The notes beneath the pieces are model-generated. The model had not been told where the DNA came from and made no database searches. It worked only from the letters and a program-made list of their open reading frames with translations. Positions 13,470 through 22,356 of a DNA stretch of 24,290 nucleotides are shown here, in pieces; position 1 is the first letter of the stretch, and every line of letters begins with the position of its first letter. Made by a program: the position numbers and the translations under genes. Source of the stretch: a virus; IMG/VR virus record IMGVR_UViG_3300008448_000629, positions 1-24,290 of that record; one strand, written 5' to 3'.

Positions 13470-14708
13470 TTATGCAGGTCCTATTCCAAAAGTTTTAAAC
13501 ATTGTTTTAAAGTCATTAAGTTGTTGGGCTCTATATCCTGGGGCATTTTCAATTCCATCAAAACTGTAGATTATTCTATCAACGTCATCTTGGCTTGGGA
13601 TACTTGTTCCACTGGCAACTTTTGAAAGGAAAGACTGTGGGACTTGGTTTGGCTTAACTCCAAATACTGTTGCAAAGGAATTTATAGGGGCATCTAGCAA
13701 ATCAGATACTGTTTGTCCATTTCTGATACCTTCTGCTACTGCAGGATAGTATTGGGCTGCCTTCATCTGAACATTTTGTAGGACATTCTGAAGAGCCTGA
13801 GGACTGCGAGATGCAGCAATTGCATCCTTGTAAACCTTCTTCTCGTTGATTGGAAGATAGTTTTCAAAGTAGGCATTTCTAAGTTTAGTAATAGTCATAC
13901 CAAATGCACCCTCAGTGATAGGATTGGTGTTAGCATCCCCATCTTCAAGAGTAGTAGAGACTAAAGTATTTGCCTTCTTGGTGACATACTTTCTAAATAT
14001 TCTTTCAGACAATACAGGGTCTAGTTTATTGGCTCCACCCGCTGCTTGTTGGGCTTTAAGCATTTCTGTAGCATAAGCCTTGGCAGTTTTCTTATCTGCT
14101 GGTTCGTCAAACAAATCCATAAACTTGTCACTTAAATCAAGTTCTAACGCTGCTGGGCTAGATAGGGCTATCTCCCTGCCGACTTTATTCACCTTGCCAA
14201 AATATTGCTCACCTAGTGCAGGGTTGTTATTAAATATTGCAATACTGTCAGTATAAGATGCTGTTCCAGCCTTGTCGCTGTGAGCCATAATCTTTAATAA
14301 AGCATCATAATCTTGCTTTCTAAAAGTTACGGCATTACCTTGTTTACCGATATATTCTAGGGTTGGTGCATCGCCTTTAGCATAAAGGCCAGGAATGCTT
14401 CCCATTTGAAATAGAAGATTTGCTCTTTGAGTATTACTTAAAGTGGCATATGTTTTATATGGGTCTACTACAGAGTATTTAACCTTAGTAAATGCATCTC
14501 CAGTTTTTACCTCGGTTCCGATAGGGATACCGCTAGCACTGCGCTCACTGCTACTAACTTCAGGTATAATAGCATTAAGAGCATCTTCGCTTGGATTAGA
14601 GGCGCCTTTTTTCTTTTCTTTTGTTTTCTTTTTGGCAGGCTTTTCAGGATTTAACTTGTCCAAAATGAAATTGCCACCTAGGCCTAGAGCAACATCTGTA
14701 ATAGCCAT
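13470..14708 (-). CDS. Putative internal virion protein, unknown
   Basis: A 412-aa protein. After a hydrophobic start (MAITDVALGLGGNFILDKL) comes a Lys-rich block (EKPAKKKTKEKKKGASN). The rest is mixed helical, with DPYKTYATLSNTQRANLLFQ, FRKQDYDALLKIMAHSDKAG and a C-terminus ending NDFKTMFKTFGIGPA. It lies six bases after the giant gene and is directly followed by the next ATG. No catalytic motif or membrane helix is clear. The repeated SEDAL(N/F) motif, here SNPSEDALNAIIPEVSS and in the next gene SSEDALFNVMLEAM, suggests that the two neighbours share a docking segment or ancestry. It is probably a virion component. Confidence 0.62.
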   Translation of the reverse strand: MAITDVALGLGGNFILDKLNPEKPAKKKTKEKKKGASNPSEDALNAIIPEVSSSERSASGIPIGTEVKTGDAFTKVKYSVVDPYKTYATLSNTQRANLLFQMGSIPGLYAKGDAPTLEYIGKQGNAVTFRKQDYDALLKIMAHSDKAGTASYTDSIAIFNNNPALGEQYFGKVNKVGREIALSSPAALELDLSDKFMDLFDEPADKKTAKAYATEMLKAQQAAGGANKLDPVLSERIFRKYVTKKANTLVSTTLEDGDANTNPITEGAFGMTITKLRNAYFENYLPINEKKVYKDAIAASRSPQALQNVLQNVQMKAAQYYPAVAEGIRNGQTVSDLLDAPINSFATVFGVKPNQVPQSFLSKVASGTSIPSQDDVDRIIYSFDGIENAPGYRAQQLNDFKTMFKTFGIGPA

Positions 14709-14714
14709 TATTGT

Positions 14715-17700
14715 TTAGCCTTCCAATTCTCTCTTAAAGTATGCGTAAAATATTTTCTGGAAATCGGGATTACGTTCAATAATCTTACCTGCTTGCTCGG
14801 CAAGGAATGCTCGTTGAGGTTCTGAGGTGGCGTTGTTTAATGTCTTAAGCCCAACTTTATCAAGTTCTGCTAGAACCTTATCACGTAGATACATGTAATC
14901 TGTCAGACCAACTACTGCTTCAGAATCAGCCAAGTTCTCATCTTGGGTAGCGGCACGAAGTTGTCTTTCCCACTTAGTTTGCTTTCCAGTAGATATGTCA
15001 AAGGTTAAGTCTCTTTGGCCATACGCCTTTGTGACTGATGTCTTTGCTTCCTTGAGTTGGGAACTGTCCCAGCCTTCAGCAACAGAACGCGCATTGAGTC
15101 TATCAAGAGCAGCATAGTAGCGAATCTGGGTAGCCTTCTTCATAATATCCTCAGCAGACATCTTTTCAAATGCACCACGTTGTTGATGATATCTATAAAG
15201 AACTTGAGATAGTTCGCCATTAGGGTAGAACATACCATACACTTCTGAATACTTGTTCATGACAGAAGGGTCTTTTTTAATCAAGTTATATGTAGGCAAG
15301 TTGGTTGGTTCAAATCCTGAAGTTGTCTTGATGATTGCAAAGATTTGCTCAGGGCCATAAGTATCTAAGAAATCTGCATAAGCCTTATTCCTGTTAGAAC
15401 CAGAAGCCTTTTCAAGATTCTTAAAGTCAGCCCACAAAGATGTGGCTAGAACCGTATCTCCATCTTTACTCTTAGCCAATGCTTCTGGGCGAAGCGAGAA
15501 AGGAATAGGGGAAAGTGCACCAGTCATACCACGCCAAATAGTAAACCATTTAGCAAGTTTAGTTGAATCAGCAGCGAGTCTTACTTGGTCTTCAGGAACG
15601 TCAATGTTGTAATCTCCGCTATTAGCCAGATAAGTCATTGTCGCTGGGAAAGCACCTGCGAATGCATACTCTTGATTTATTATACCACCAAATATGCGTG
15701 TCCAGTTAGAACTTAGAAATGCTGTTTCTAGCAAACCATTGTTTTTAATATCTGGAGTTCCATAAGGAAATGCTACACGGTAGATTTCTTCTTCAAGACC
15801 AGCAGGCAATAGTTTCATCGGATTTGCATCTAAAGAATCTAGAACTGCTGCAGAAATACTTACCCCTGGGCCAAACCCAGGCATAATACTTCCACCACCG
15901 AGTGCGAAGTTGAATGATTGTGGAGTTGCTGACATCGCAAATGGACCTTCAAAGCCCACTCTGCCGCCAGTAGCGGCCCGTGTAAGAAGGTTTATTCCTG
16001 CTCCTGCAAGAGGAACAAAGAACTTGCGCTCTTCTGTATTAGGGTCTTTGTAGAAAAATCCTTGAGATGGGTCGTAGTAATCTTTAGCATCTGTTAATTC
16101 ATATAGAACCGAAGATGCTGATGACTCAGCAAAGTTGATTGCTTTACCAACCTTGTAAACCTGCATTGGATTTTCCATAGCAAGATTACCCCAGGCACGA
16201 ATTGTATTTTCCCATGCTTGAGCAAATGGAGCCACAAGGCGTAATTGATGGAATAGCAATCTACGCTTTCCAGCGTTGTAAAAGAGGTTAGTTACTTTTC
16301 TGTTAGCAACGGTAGAAGCATACTTATGTGCTTCTTCTAGAGTTACATTTCCCTTACCTTCTGAATACTTTAGGCTTTCCCAGACAGGATGCTTGCGTCC
16401 AATGTTTTCACCAGTAATAGGGTTACGCAAAGGTCCAAGAGAATTCTTTGCTGTCTTTCCTAGTTGAGCAATTGCGTCCTCATCTAGAGAACCAATTATG
16501 CGGTTAACAGCATCCCAGTATGACTGACGCCATTCAGGACCCATTGTGCTAATCTTTTCAAACTTTGTAGATACATCAAAGAACCAGTTTACAGCATCTG
16601 TAATGGTTTGCTTTTTAGCCCTTGTTCCAGTGATAGATGGATTTGGCACTGTAAGTCTAATATTATCCCAGTTACCTGTTCCAGCAAATGCTTCTTCTAA
16701 ATCTTTAGCAAATATTTTGTTTGCATCATCTAAAGCCCTGCGACCTTTTGATACTTGCCTAGAGTTTTCAATAGCATTATTTGCCATTTCTTTTCCGCCA
16801 GGAATCTTTAATGTCTTTTGACCTACTGTTACTTCACCATCGGCAAGCAATTTCTTAATCATGCTTGATGATTTTCCGCCTGCTCCAGCAAGTTCTTCAA
16901 TACGGGCAAGGACAGATACTGACTCGCCCTTACTGTTTATTCCAGTAAATAGATAGTCAAGTAAGCCTTCTTTTGACATAAGCATCTTTTTGGCTGCTTC
17001 TTCTTTGCTACCAGCAAAACGCTCTAGTGTCTTACGTCCGCCACCCTTAAGGAAATAATTAACAGTTCTAAGTTGGGCCTCTTTGCTTGGCCCAGTTGCT
17101 AGCACTCTTTGAACAAAATCAGAATTGTGCAAGATTCTCATTTGACTTGCAAAACCACCCCACCATAGAGGGTGTCCATATACTTCTTTGGTGTATCCAA
17201 GATTTCTAATAATCTTGTTCATCTCTCCGTCGCCAGAGGCTCCGTAAAAAGCATCTCCCATAAAATCAGCATATGGGTTAATTAAATCCATAGCGGCTGT
17301 TTCAGCATCAATTTCATCTGCGGCCTTAGCCATTTTCCATGACGAATCAAATACATCGTTACGCACAGTATCAAATTTATTTAATACACGTTGCCAAGCA
17401 TATCCATCTTCACGGCCGAAGGTCATAGCAATAGCAGCAAGTGGACTATTAAAGAATGAAATATGACCAGATGCAAATACACGAATTTGCTCTTCTGCAA
17501 TGTTACGAGTAATGTATGCTGGACGAACCATAACTGACTTTTTCCACCAGCCTGTGGCTGTTGACATTACATCAATAATATCGTTCGTTGCATATTTAAA
17601 TTTTGACATTTCGCCAAGAAATTTTGTTACTTCATCTCCAGATGGAATCCATACAAAAGAGTTTAGTAATTCAGAGTCCAGGTGGGAACTGTGGACCTTG

Positions 17701-19538
17701 ATAAGTTTGCCACCAGATACCATAAATTCAATGTCTGTTCCAGTAGCGTGTTGCTCTGCCCAGAAAGCCGCAGTGTTATCCCGTTCAGTCTTAAATACTC
17801 TTGTTGCGTTTTCAAGTGCTTTCAGTTGCTCTGGTGTGTAGTTTGCTTTTTTAGCATAAGCCTCAAATACTTTATCAAACAACTTGCCCGTTGCAGCATA
17901 TCCCGCTTTTACAGAATCGTCTGAAAGTGCAATCTCATCAAGTAAGCCTTTTATTGTAACATCATCTAAATTAAGTTTACGTGCAACATTGTTTACTACT
18001 TCGACAAGTTTGTCGGTATCATTTATATGAACTAAGGTTCCATCAGCGTCAGGAACAAAAGCATTATACTTATTAGATGCCCAGTTAAATAATTCGTTTG
18101 CTTCATTAAGGACTTGTCTTAAATAAGGAGTTCTAGTAATTGCACTAGCAACTGCTCCAGTTGCAGATGACATTACCTTTGGGGTGCTGCCTTTTACAAG
18201 TTTAGACAGTGCTCTTGTGGTCTTGTTGCCAAGTTCTAAAGAACCCTGAACAACTTCTCCATTGGCAATATATGGGGCAATAGCAGCAAGAACTTCTTCT
18301 CTGGTTGTAGCCCTAGATAATGCTACAGCCTCTTTAACTGTTAGATTGCCTCTTGAAAGTTTTTGAATCTGTTGCCAGTCATCAATATTAGCAATAGTAT
18401 CAATTATATGCTCGCCGCCAGCACCAGACAAGAATGTAGCAATACCATCGTAATCGATGCTTACATTCTTAAACTCGTCTTGGAGTTTCATTTGTTTTCT
18501 ATAGTTATTTAAGTAGGTGGTTGTCTTTGCAGCCTTGGTTGTTACACCTGCGCCATGAACCGCCTTTAAAGATTTTTCAGTGCGAGCAATTGCTTCGTCA
18601 AGTTGAGCCTTGAGCAAAGAGGCTTCTTTGGATGCTTTGGCAGCAGTAAAACCTTTGCTACCTTCTGCTACTAGACGGCCAAGTCTTTCGGCTTCTCTCA
18701 ACTTGCTTACAGCAAGGAAAGGGTCTAGTGCAACACTTACTCCTATGTCACCAATAGCAGTAATAAATCTTGCAGTTGTTCCTTCAGTATCACCAGTTGC
18801 GCTTGTTACAACAGTAGCAAGTGGGTCAAAAATAGAGTATGGGCGGTAGTATGTTTTACCATTTACTTGAAAAGATTGTTTAGCAACCTTCATCTGCGCC
18901 TGACGCGCTTTGAACCCAGCACCAATTTCTTCAGATGGAAAAAAACCCGCACCTAAATCTACTTTACCTTCTTGAATTAATTGTTTTGTTGCTTGAAATA
19001 ATGTTGATTGTTCAGGTGTCTTTGTAGCGACATTCTTGTAAAAAGCAAAAGCACTTTCATCTACTTCTTCTCCTGCGCGTTTTGCTCTAACATCAGAAAT
19101 GGCTTGACGCATAGGGGAACTTATAATCTCTAAAGGCGTTGAACCTATTACAGCAACGTTTCTAGATAGACCTTTAAAACCAGTCCATAATTTGCCATAC
19201 CATCGTTCATTAAAATTTTCAGTTGATATTCTATTAGATTCTTTTTTGATATCTAATTCGCGCTGAATCTTTGTTTGCTTGTCAAGTTCAACTAGGTTAT
19301 TAACCAAAGTATTGTTGGGCATTGCCCCTGCTTTAGCAAGGCTAGTCATAAGTCCAGCAGATGCAGTTGGATTACTTCTTAGAAGAGCACGAAGTTTATC
19401 GCCTTGTGGACCTGTTACTAATTCGGCAGCCTTAAGCGTATCTGAATAATCTGCTTGCGCCTGGGTTAGTTGTCTCTCTTCAACCCCGATGAGAATAGGT
19501 AAACCATTGGCATCTTTGCCAACTTTTGGTAAACTCAT
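14715..19538 (-). CDS. Giant 1607-aa putative internal virion/ejection protein
   Basis: The largest gene of the window. It is mostly helical with no signal peptide. The N-terminal 100 residues are polar. About residues 115-160 hold GFKGLSRNVAVIGSTPLEII. The middle is Lys/Ala/Glu-rich. Near 1089-1117 lies a hydrophobic-basic segment (RRLLFHQLRLVAPFAQAW). Near 1174-1235 is a Gly-rich hydrophobic region (GAGINLLTRAATGGRVG, FALGGGSIMPGFGPGV) that could touch a membrane. It overlaps the previous gene by four bases (ATGA). Size, composition and placement among head genes fit a T7 gp16-like ejection protein or a polyvalent protein injected with DNA. No enzymatic domain was recognised by eye. Confidence 0.68.
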   Translation of the reverse strand: MSLPKVGKDANGLPILIGVEERQLTQAQADYSDTLKAAELVTGPQGDKLRALLRSNPTASAGLMTSLAKAGAMPNNTLVNNLVELDKQTKIQRELDIKKESNRISTENFNERWYGKLWTGFKGLSRNVAVIGSTPLEIISSPMRQAISDVRAKRAGEEVDESAFAFYKNVATKTPEQSTLFQATKQLIQEGKVDLGAGFFPSEEIGAGFKARQAQMKVAKQSFQVNGKTYYRPYSIFDPLATVVTSATGDTEGTTARFITAIGDIGVSVALDPFLAVSKLREAERLGRLVAEGSKGFTAAKASKEASLLKAQLDEAIARTEKSLKAVHGAGVTTKAAKTTTYLNNYRKQMKLQDEFKNVSIDYDGIATFLSGAGGEHIIDTIANIDDWQQIQKLSRGNLTVKEAVALSRATTREEVLAAIAPYIANGEVVQGSLELGNKTTRALSKLVKGSTPKVMSSATGAVASAITRTPYLRQVLNEANELFNWASNKYNAFVPDADGTLVHINDTDKLVEVVNNVARKLNLDDVTIKGLLDEIALSDDSVKAGYAATGKLFDKVFEAYAKKANYTPEQLKALENATRVFKTERDNTAAFWAEQHATGTDIEFMVSGGKLIKVHSSHLDSELLNSFVWIPSGDEVTKFLGEMSKFKYATNDIIDVMSTATGWWKKSVMVRPAYITRNIAEEQIRVFASGHISFFNSPLAAIAMTFGREDGYAWQRVLNKFDTVRNDVFDSSWKMAKAADEIDAETAAMDLINPYADFMGDAFYGASGDGEMNKIIRNLGYTKEVYGHPLWWGGFASQMRILHNSDFVQRVLATGPSKEAQLRTVNYFLKGGGRKTLERFAGSKEEAAKKMLMSKEGLLDYLFTGINSKGESVSVLARIEELAGAGGKSSSMIKKLLADGEVTVGQKTLKIPGGKEMANNAIENSRQVSKGRRALDDANKIFAKDLEEAFAGTGNWDNIRLTVPNPSITGTRAKKQTITDAVNWFFDVSTKFEKISTMGPEWRQSYWDAVNRIIGSLDEDAIAQLGKTAKNSLGPLRNPITGENIGRKHPVWESLKYSEGKGNVTLEEAHKYASTVANRKVTNLFYNAGKRRLLFHQLRLVAPFAQAWENTIRAWGNLAMENPMQVYKVGKAINFAESSASSVLYELTDAKDYYDPSQGFFYKDPNTEERKFFVPLAGAGINLLTRAATGGRVGFEGPFAMSATPQSFNFALGGGSIMPGFGPGVSISAAVLDSLDANPMKLLPAGLEEEIYRVAFPYGTPDIKNNGLLETAFLSSNWTRIFGGIINQEYAFAGAFPATMTYLANSGDYNIDVPEDQVRLAADSTKLAKWFTIWRGMTGALSPIPFSLRPEALAKSKDGDTVLATSLWADFKNLEKASGSNRNKAYADFLDTYGPEQIFAIIKTTSGFEPTNLPTYNLIKKDPSVMNKYSEVYGMFYPNGELSQVLYRYHQQRGAFEKMSAEDIMKKATQIRYYAALDRLNARSVAEGWDSSQLKEAKTSVTKAYGQRDLTFDISTGKQTKWERQLRAATQDENLADSEAVVGLTDYMYLRDKVLAELDKVGLKTLNNATSEPQRAFLAEQAGKIIERNPDFQKIFYAYFKRELEG

Positions 19539-19990
19539 ATTCGCCCTTGGTTAGATGCAACTTCAAGTATATATCTTAAATCTTGGTTTGTAGGGTCTAG
19601 CATATACATAGCCTGGACCATTTGAATTGATTGTTCTGGTTGAGGCACAGCCATAGCAGGGGTTGGAATTGCATCTGGGCCTATTGGTGAACCAAAAGGA
19701 AGACCGTCTGTTGGGTCTCCTTCTGGATTTAAATCATTTAAACCTTGCACTGGTGGAAGTTGTGGTGCAGTTCTAGCACCCATAGCGCCTGCAGTTGGAT
19801 TGCCTGCTAATGGTGCTGCTTGAGCAGTATCTAAAGTTGATTGGCCTTGACCCCAAGGAAGCCCAGGAACATATTGTGCCTTTTGAGTATCTGTAGCCAT
19901 TTGACCATTGCTTCCATTTTGAGAAATATTCATTGGGTTATATTGAGGACCGCCGTTAGGACCGCCGCTTTTGCCTTTGACTCCAGCCAC
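19535..19990 (-). CDS. Pro/Gly/Gln-rich small protein
   Basis: A 151-aa protein starting at GTG with TAGGAGG upstream. It begins MAGVKGKSGGPNGGPQYNPM and continues through a long low-complexity Pro/Gly/Gln/Ala region (about 15-110) with no predicted fold. The end is a helix that reads QMVQAMYMLDPTNQDLRYIL. The MAGVKG(K/R)SGG start resembles small phage terminase-associated proteins but the rest does not. The low complexity and its place after the protease-like gene suggest a virion or scaffold-accessory protein, perhaps a substrate. No function is assigned. Confidence 0.6.
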   Translation of the reverse strand: MAGVKGKSGGPNGGPQYNPMNISQNGSNGQMATDTQKAQYVPGLPWGQGQSTLDTAQAAPLAGNPTAGAMGARTAPQLPPVQGLNDLNPEGDPTDGLPFGSPIGPDAIPTPAMAVPQPEQSIQMVQAMYMLDPTNQDLRYILEVASNQGRI

Positions 19991-19998
19991 GTTGCCTC

Positions 19999-20541
19999 CT
20001 ACTTAATATGTCTAGGTTGTGTTTTAGATAGATAAGGTCCCGCTGTAAATGCTGTAAGTTTGCTTGCAATTTCCATTGCTTCATAAGCATCAGCACCAGC
20101 GTGTAATGCACCAAGTGCATACGCTGCTCCAGAACCTGCTGCATAGACTCCGTGTTCAGTTTTAGATACTGAGCATTCCTGGTCTATATCAAATATTTCG
20201 CCTCCGAGTGCAATGATAAACTGGAACCTAAGTTCTTTATTATCTTCATCGAAGTTATATCCATTATCGGATAAACATTTACGCAGCGAGGGCATAGCCC
20301 TTGCAATCATAAAATGATATAAATCTTTTTTATCTGCTTTAGTTGGAACTGGTGGTTCCCATACATGTTGTGCTATATCACAAGGAAGAACTTCTCCCGA
20401 GCCAGCAATTAGATATGGACCACGTTCTGCTATTTTTTGAACGCTATGATGTGAATATATATAACCACTGCTGTCAGTAGTCTGACTATCGGCAACAATA
20501 ATTGCAGCGTCTTTATGCTCTATTCCAATAATTGTTGTCAT
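19999..20541 (-). CDS. Proteasome-beta/HslV-like Ntn hydrolase, candidate prohead protease
   Basis: A 180-aa protein, close to HslV in length. It starts MTTIIGIEHKDAAIIVADSQ. Met before Thr is normally cut off, leaving Thr as N-terminal nucleophile, as in HslV, so no propeptide is needed. Counted from that Thr, an Asp falls exactly at position 17 (VAD) and a Lys at 35 (SVQKI), matching Asp17 and Lys33 of proteasome-fold proteases. AGSGE (46-50 with Met) fits the substrate-binding loop. GVYAAGSGAAYALGALHAGA (131-150) fits the GSG motif and helix of the family. The Asp of the RDxxTG site looks absent. The fold would form self-compartmentalised rings. Its slot directly after portal suggests head maturation or scaffold removal. 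An alternative is host-protein degradation. Family assignment is strong; role is inferred. Confidence 0.85.
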   Translation of the reverse strand: MTTIIGIEHKDAAIIVADSQTTDSSGYIYSHHSVQKIAERGPYLIAGSGEVLPCDIAQHVWEPPVPTKADKKDLYHFMIARAMPSLRKCLSDNGYNFDEDNKELRFQFIIALGGEIFDIDQECSVSKTEHGVYAAGSGAAYALGALHAGADAYEAMEIASKLTAFTAGPYLSKTQPRHIK

Positions 20542-20555
20542 TGTCCCCTACTTAG

Positions 20556-22349
20556 TTATCTGTTTCTATTGACCGTTCTGGCCGTTGAAGTTGTTTCGCC
20601 GCTACCTGACATAGATGCGAATAAACTCTGAATTGTTGGTGCTGCTTCTTGTGGTGCGCCTTCTGGTGCGCCTTGCATTGCTGCTTCTGGAGGTAAAGAG
20701 CCTCCTACTGGAGCACCTGAGGGAGCAGGGGACGTTTGCTCAACCATAGGATTGGCCCCAGCAGGAGGAACCTGTGGCGCGAATATGTCCCCAATGGCAT
20801 CTTCAACAGATTTGCCACCTTGACGCGCCTTGATAACCTCCGCAACCTTGCGGATAATATCACTTGGGTCTCCCCCTTGTGATGCCATCTGCGGGATTGC
20901 TTGGGTGTATGCTTGAAGTGAAGCAATAAGCGCATTACGCATATCTTCAACTTCAATCTTTTCTTGCTCCTGGGTTACATTCACATTGAATGGTAACTCA
21001 CGCATAGCCATATCCTTAGATATCAACTTGCCACCAAGTGCTTGAAGCATAAAGATAAGTCCCTGTGCTGGGTTGAGACCAGCCAACATACCGTAGCGGA
21101 CATCAGCAGAGTAATCTGAATTGATATCTTTGCTTGGGGTATATGTAATTACGTATGGCGAACCAGCATCTACACCGCGAATTGTCTTCTCAAAATTGAA
21201 GTAGGTTTCATCTACCTCAAAGCATAGAGCGATTACATCGCGTAGTGCTGCAGCGAAAATGGCTTGAGATGATTTAACTTGAGTATCAAATGCTCCCATG
21301 AGAGCCTGCACACCTTGCCCAGTAACAACAGATGCGTTGATGTTTCCAGTTCGTCCTTCTGGATAACGTGCTCCAACGCGGAGTTCTTGATTAAGCAAAT
21401 TCTGTTCAGTAAATGCGCCTTGTGGTAGGTTCAAATCTACACGACGGACACCAGCAGGGTTTGCTGTGCGGATAACCGCATCTCCACCAAGTTGTAGTTC
21501 TTGAACATCTTGTGGAAGAACAATAGGAGCCTGAACTGACTTCTCTGCTGCTTCCATAGCAAGCATAGCAAAACGATTACGAAGTAATTGAATTCCTAGA
21601 ACATCGTCAAACTGTCCACGCATCTCAGCATCAATAGAAGGACGCTTTGCAATTACTACCATCATCTTTCCAAGAGGGTTCTTGGCTTGAGATAGAACTA
21701 AGTTCTGGCGTGATGGGACATAGACCAATGATTGTTCTTTGTCATAGTAGCGGAAAATATCAATTTGAGTGTTTAAGTCTTGGTCAAAGCCCTCTGGACC
21801 TAGTAGTTGTCCTCTGTATTCAGGGAATTGTGAGATAAGTTCCCCAAGTGTCATTACATAACGCTTGGCGTATGCTACACAGCGACCATAGCGGTCAAAC
21901 TCTGGATATGCTTGACGTGGGTTCTCAATACGAATACGAGGAAGCCCTGATGGCTCATCGATTTCAATAATGAATGGAACAAAGCCGTATGTGATGTAGT
22001 AATCCGCACCAGTATACATATGAACTGATAGGTCAGAGTGAACAAAGTAGTTTGAGGCAATACGTGTGCGCTTATCAGCAAACTTACGAGCCTTGTCGTT
22101 GACTGCATTCGCTGCAGAACAGTTTACTGTTGGCAGTGGCGCCATAACCTCAGATAGGTCTCGGGCTACTACGTCAATAAAGTTTGCTACTACGTTAGCA
22201 TCTACACCATCTGGAAAGAAGTCTGGGTATACGTCTGCAATTTTACCTTGACGGACAGCAAGAACGTCGCCTGCCTTGGCGTCTCTTTCAGTAGCGCGGT
22301 AGCGCAGGGAATCAACCCTTAGTGCTACTTGCTCAATTGTTAATGCCAT
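20556..22349 (-). CDS. Portal protein
   Basis: A 597-aa protein directly after the terminase gene. Visible landmarks are a basic N-terminal region, DVVARDLSEVMAPLPTVNCS (about 58-77), FVPFIIEIDEPSGLPRIRIE, then a long helical stem part. Later come a SVVTGQGVQALMGAFDTQVK segment, FEVDETYFNFEKTIRG, and a disordered Pro/Gly/Ala-rich tail from about residue 510. The order matches ring-forming portal proteins of the SPP1 gp6/Phage_portal type. Twelve copies would form the DNA entry channel at the capsid vertex and dock the terminase. ATG start with AGGA upstream. The seven-base gap to terminase is compatible with coupled translation. Confidence 0.8.
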   Translation of the reverse strand: MALTIEQVALRVDSLRYRATERDAKAGDVLAVRQGKIADVYPDFFPDGVDANVVANFIDVVARDLSEVMAPLPTVNCSAANAVNDKARKFADKRTRIASNYFVHSDLSVHMYTGADYYITYGFVPFIIEIDEPSGLPRIRIENPRQAYPEFDRYGRCVAYAKRYVMTLGELISQFPEYRGQLLGPEGFDQDLNTQIDIFRYYDKEQSLVYVPSRQNLVLSQAKNPLGKMMVVIAKRPSIDAEMRGQFDDVLGIQLLRNRFAMLAMEAAEKSVQAPIVLPQDVQELQLGGDAVIRTANPAGVRRVDLNLPQGAFTEQNLLNQELRVGARYPEGRTGNINASVVTGQGVQALMGAFDTQVKSSQAIFAAALRDVIALCFEVDETYFNFEKTIRGVDAGSPYVITYTPSKDINSDYSADVRYGMLAGLNPAQGLIFMLQALGGKLISKDMAMRELPFNVNVTQEQEKIEVEDMRNALIASLQAYTQAIPQMASQGGDPSDIIRKVAEVIKARQGGKSVEDAIGDIFAPQVPPAGANPMVEQTSPAPSGAPVGGSLPPEAAMQGAPEGAPQEAAPTIQSLFASMSGSGETTSTARTVNRNR

Positions 22350-22356
22350 TGGATTC

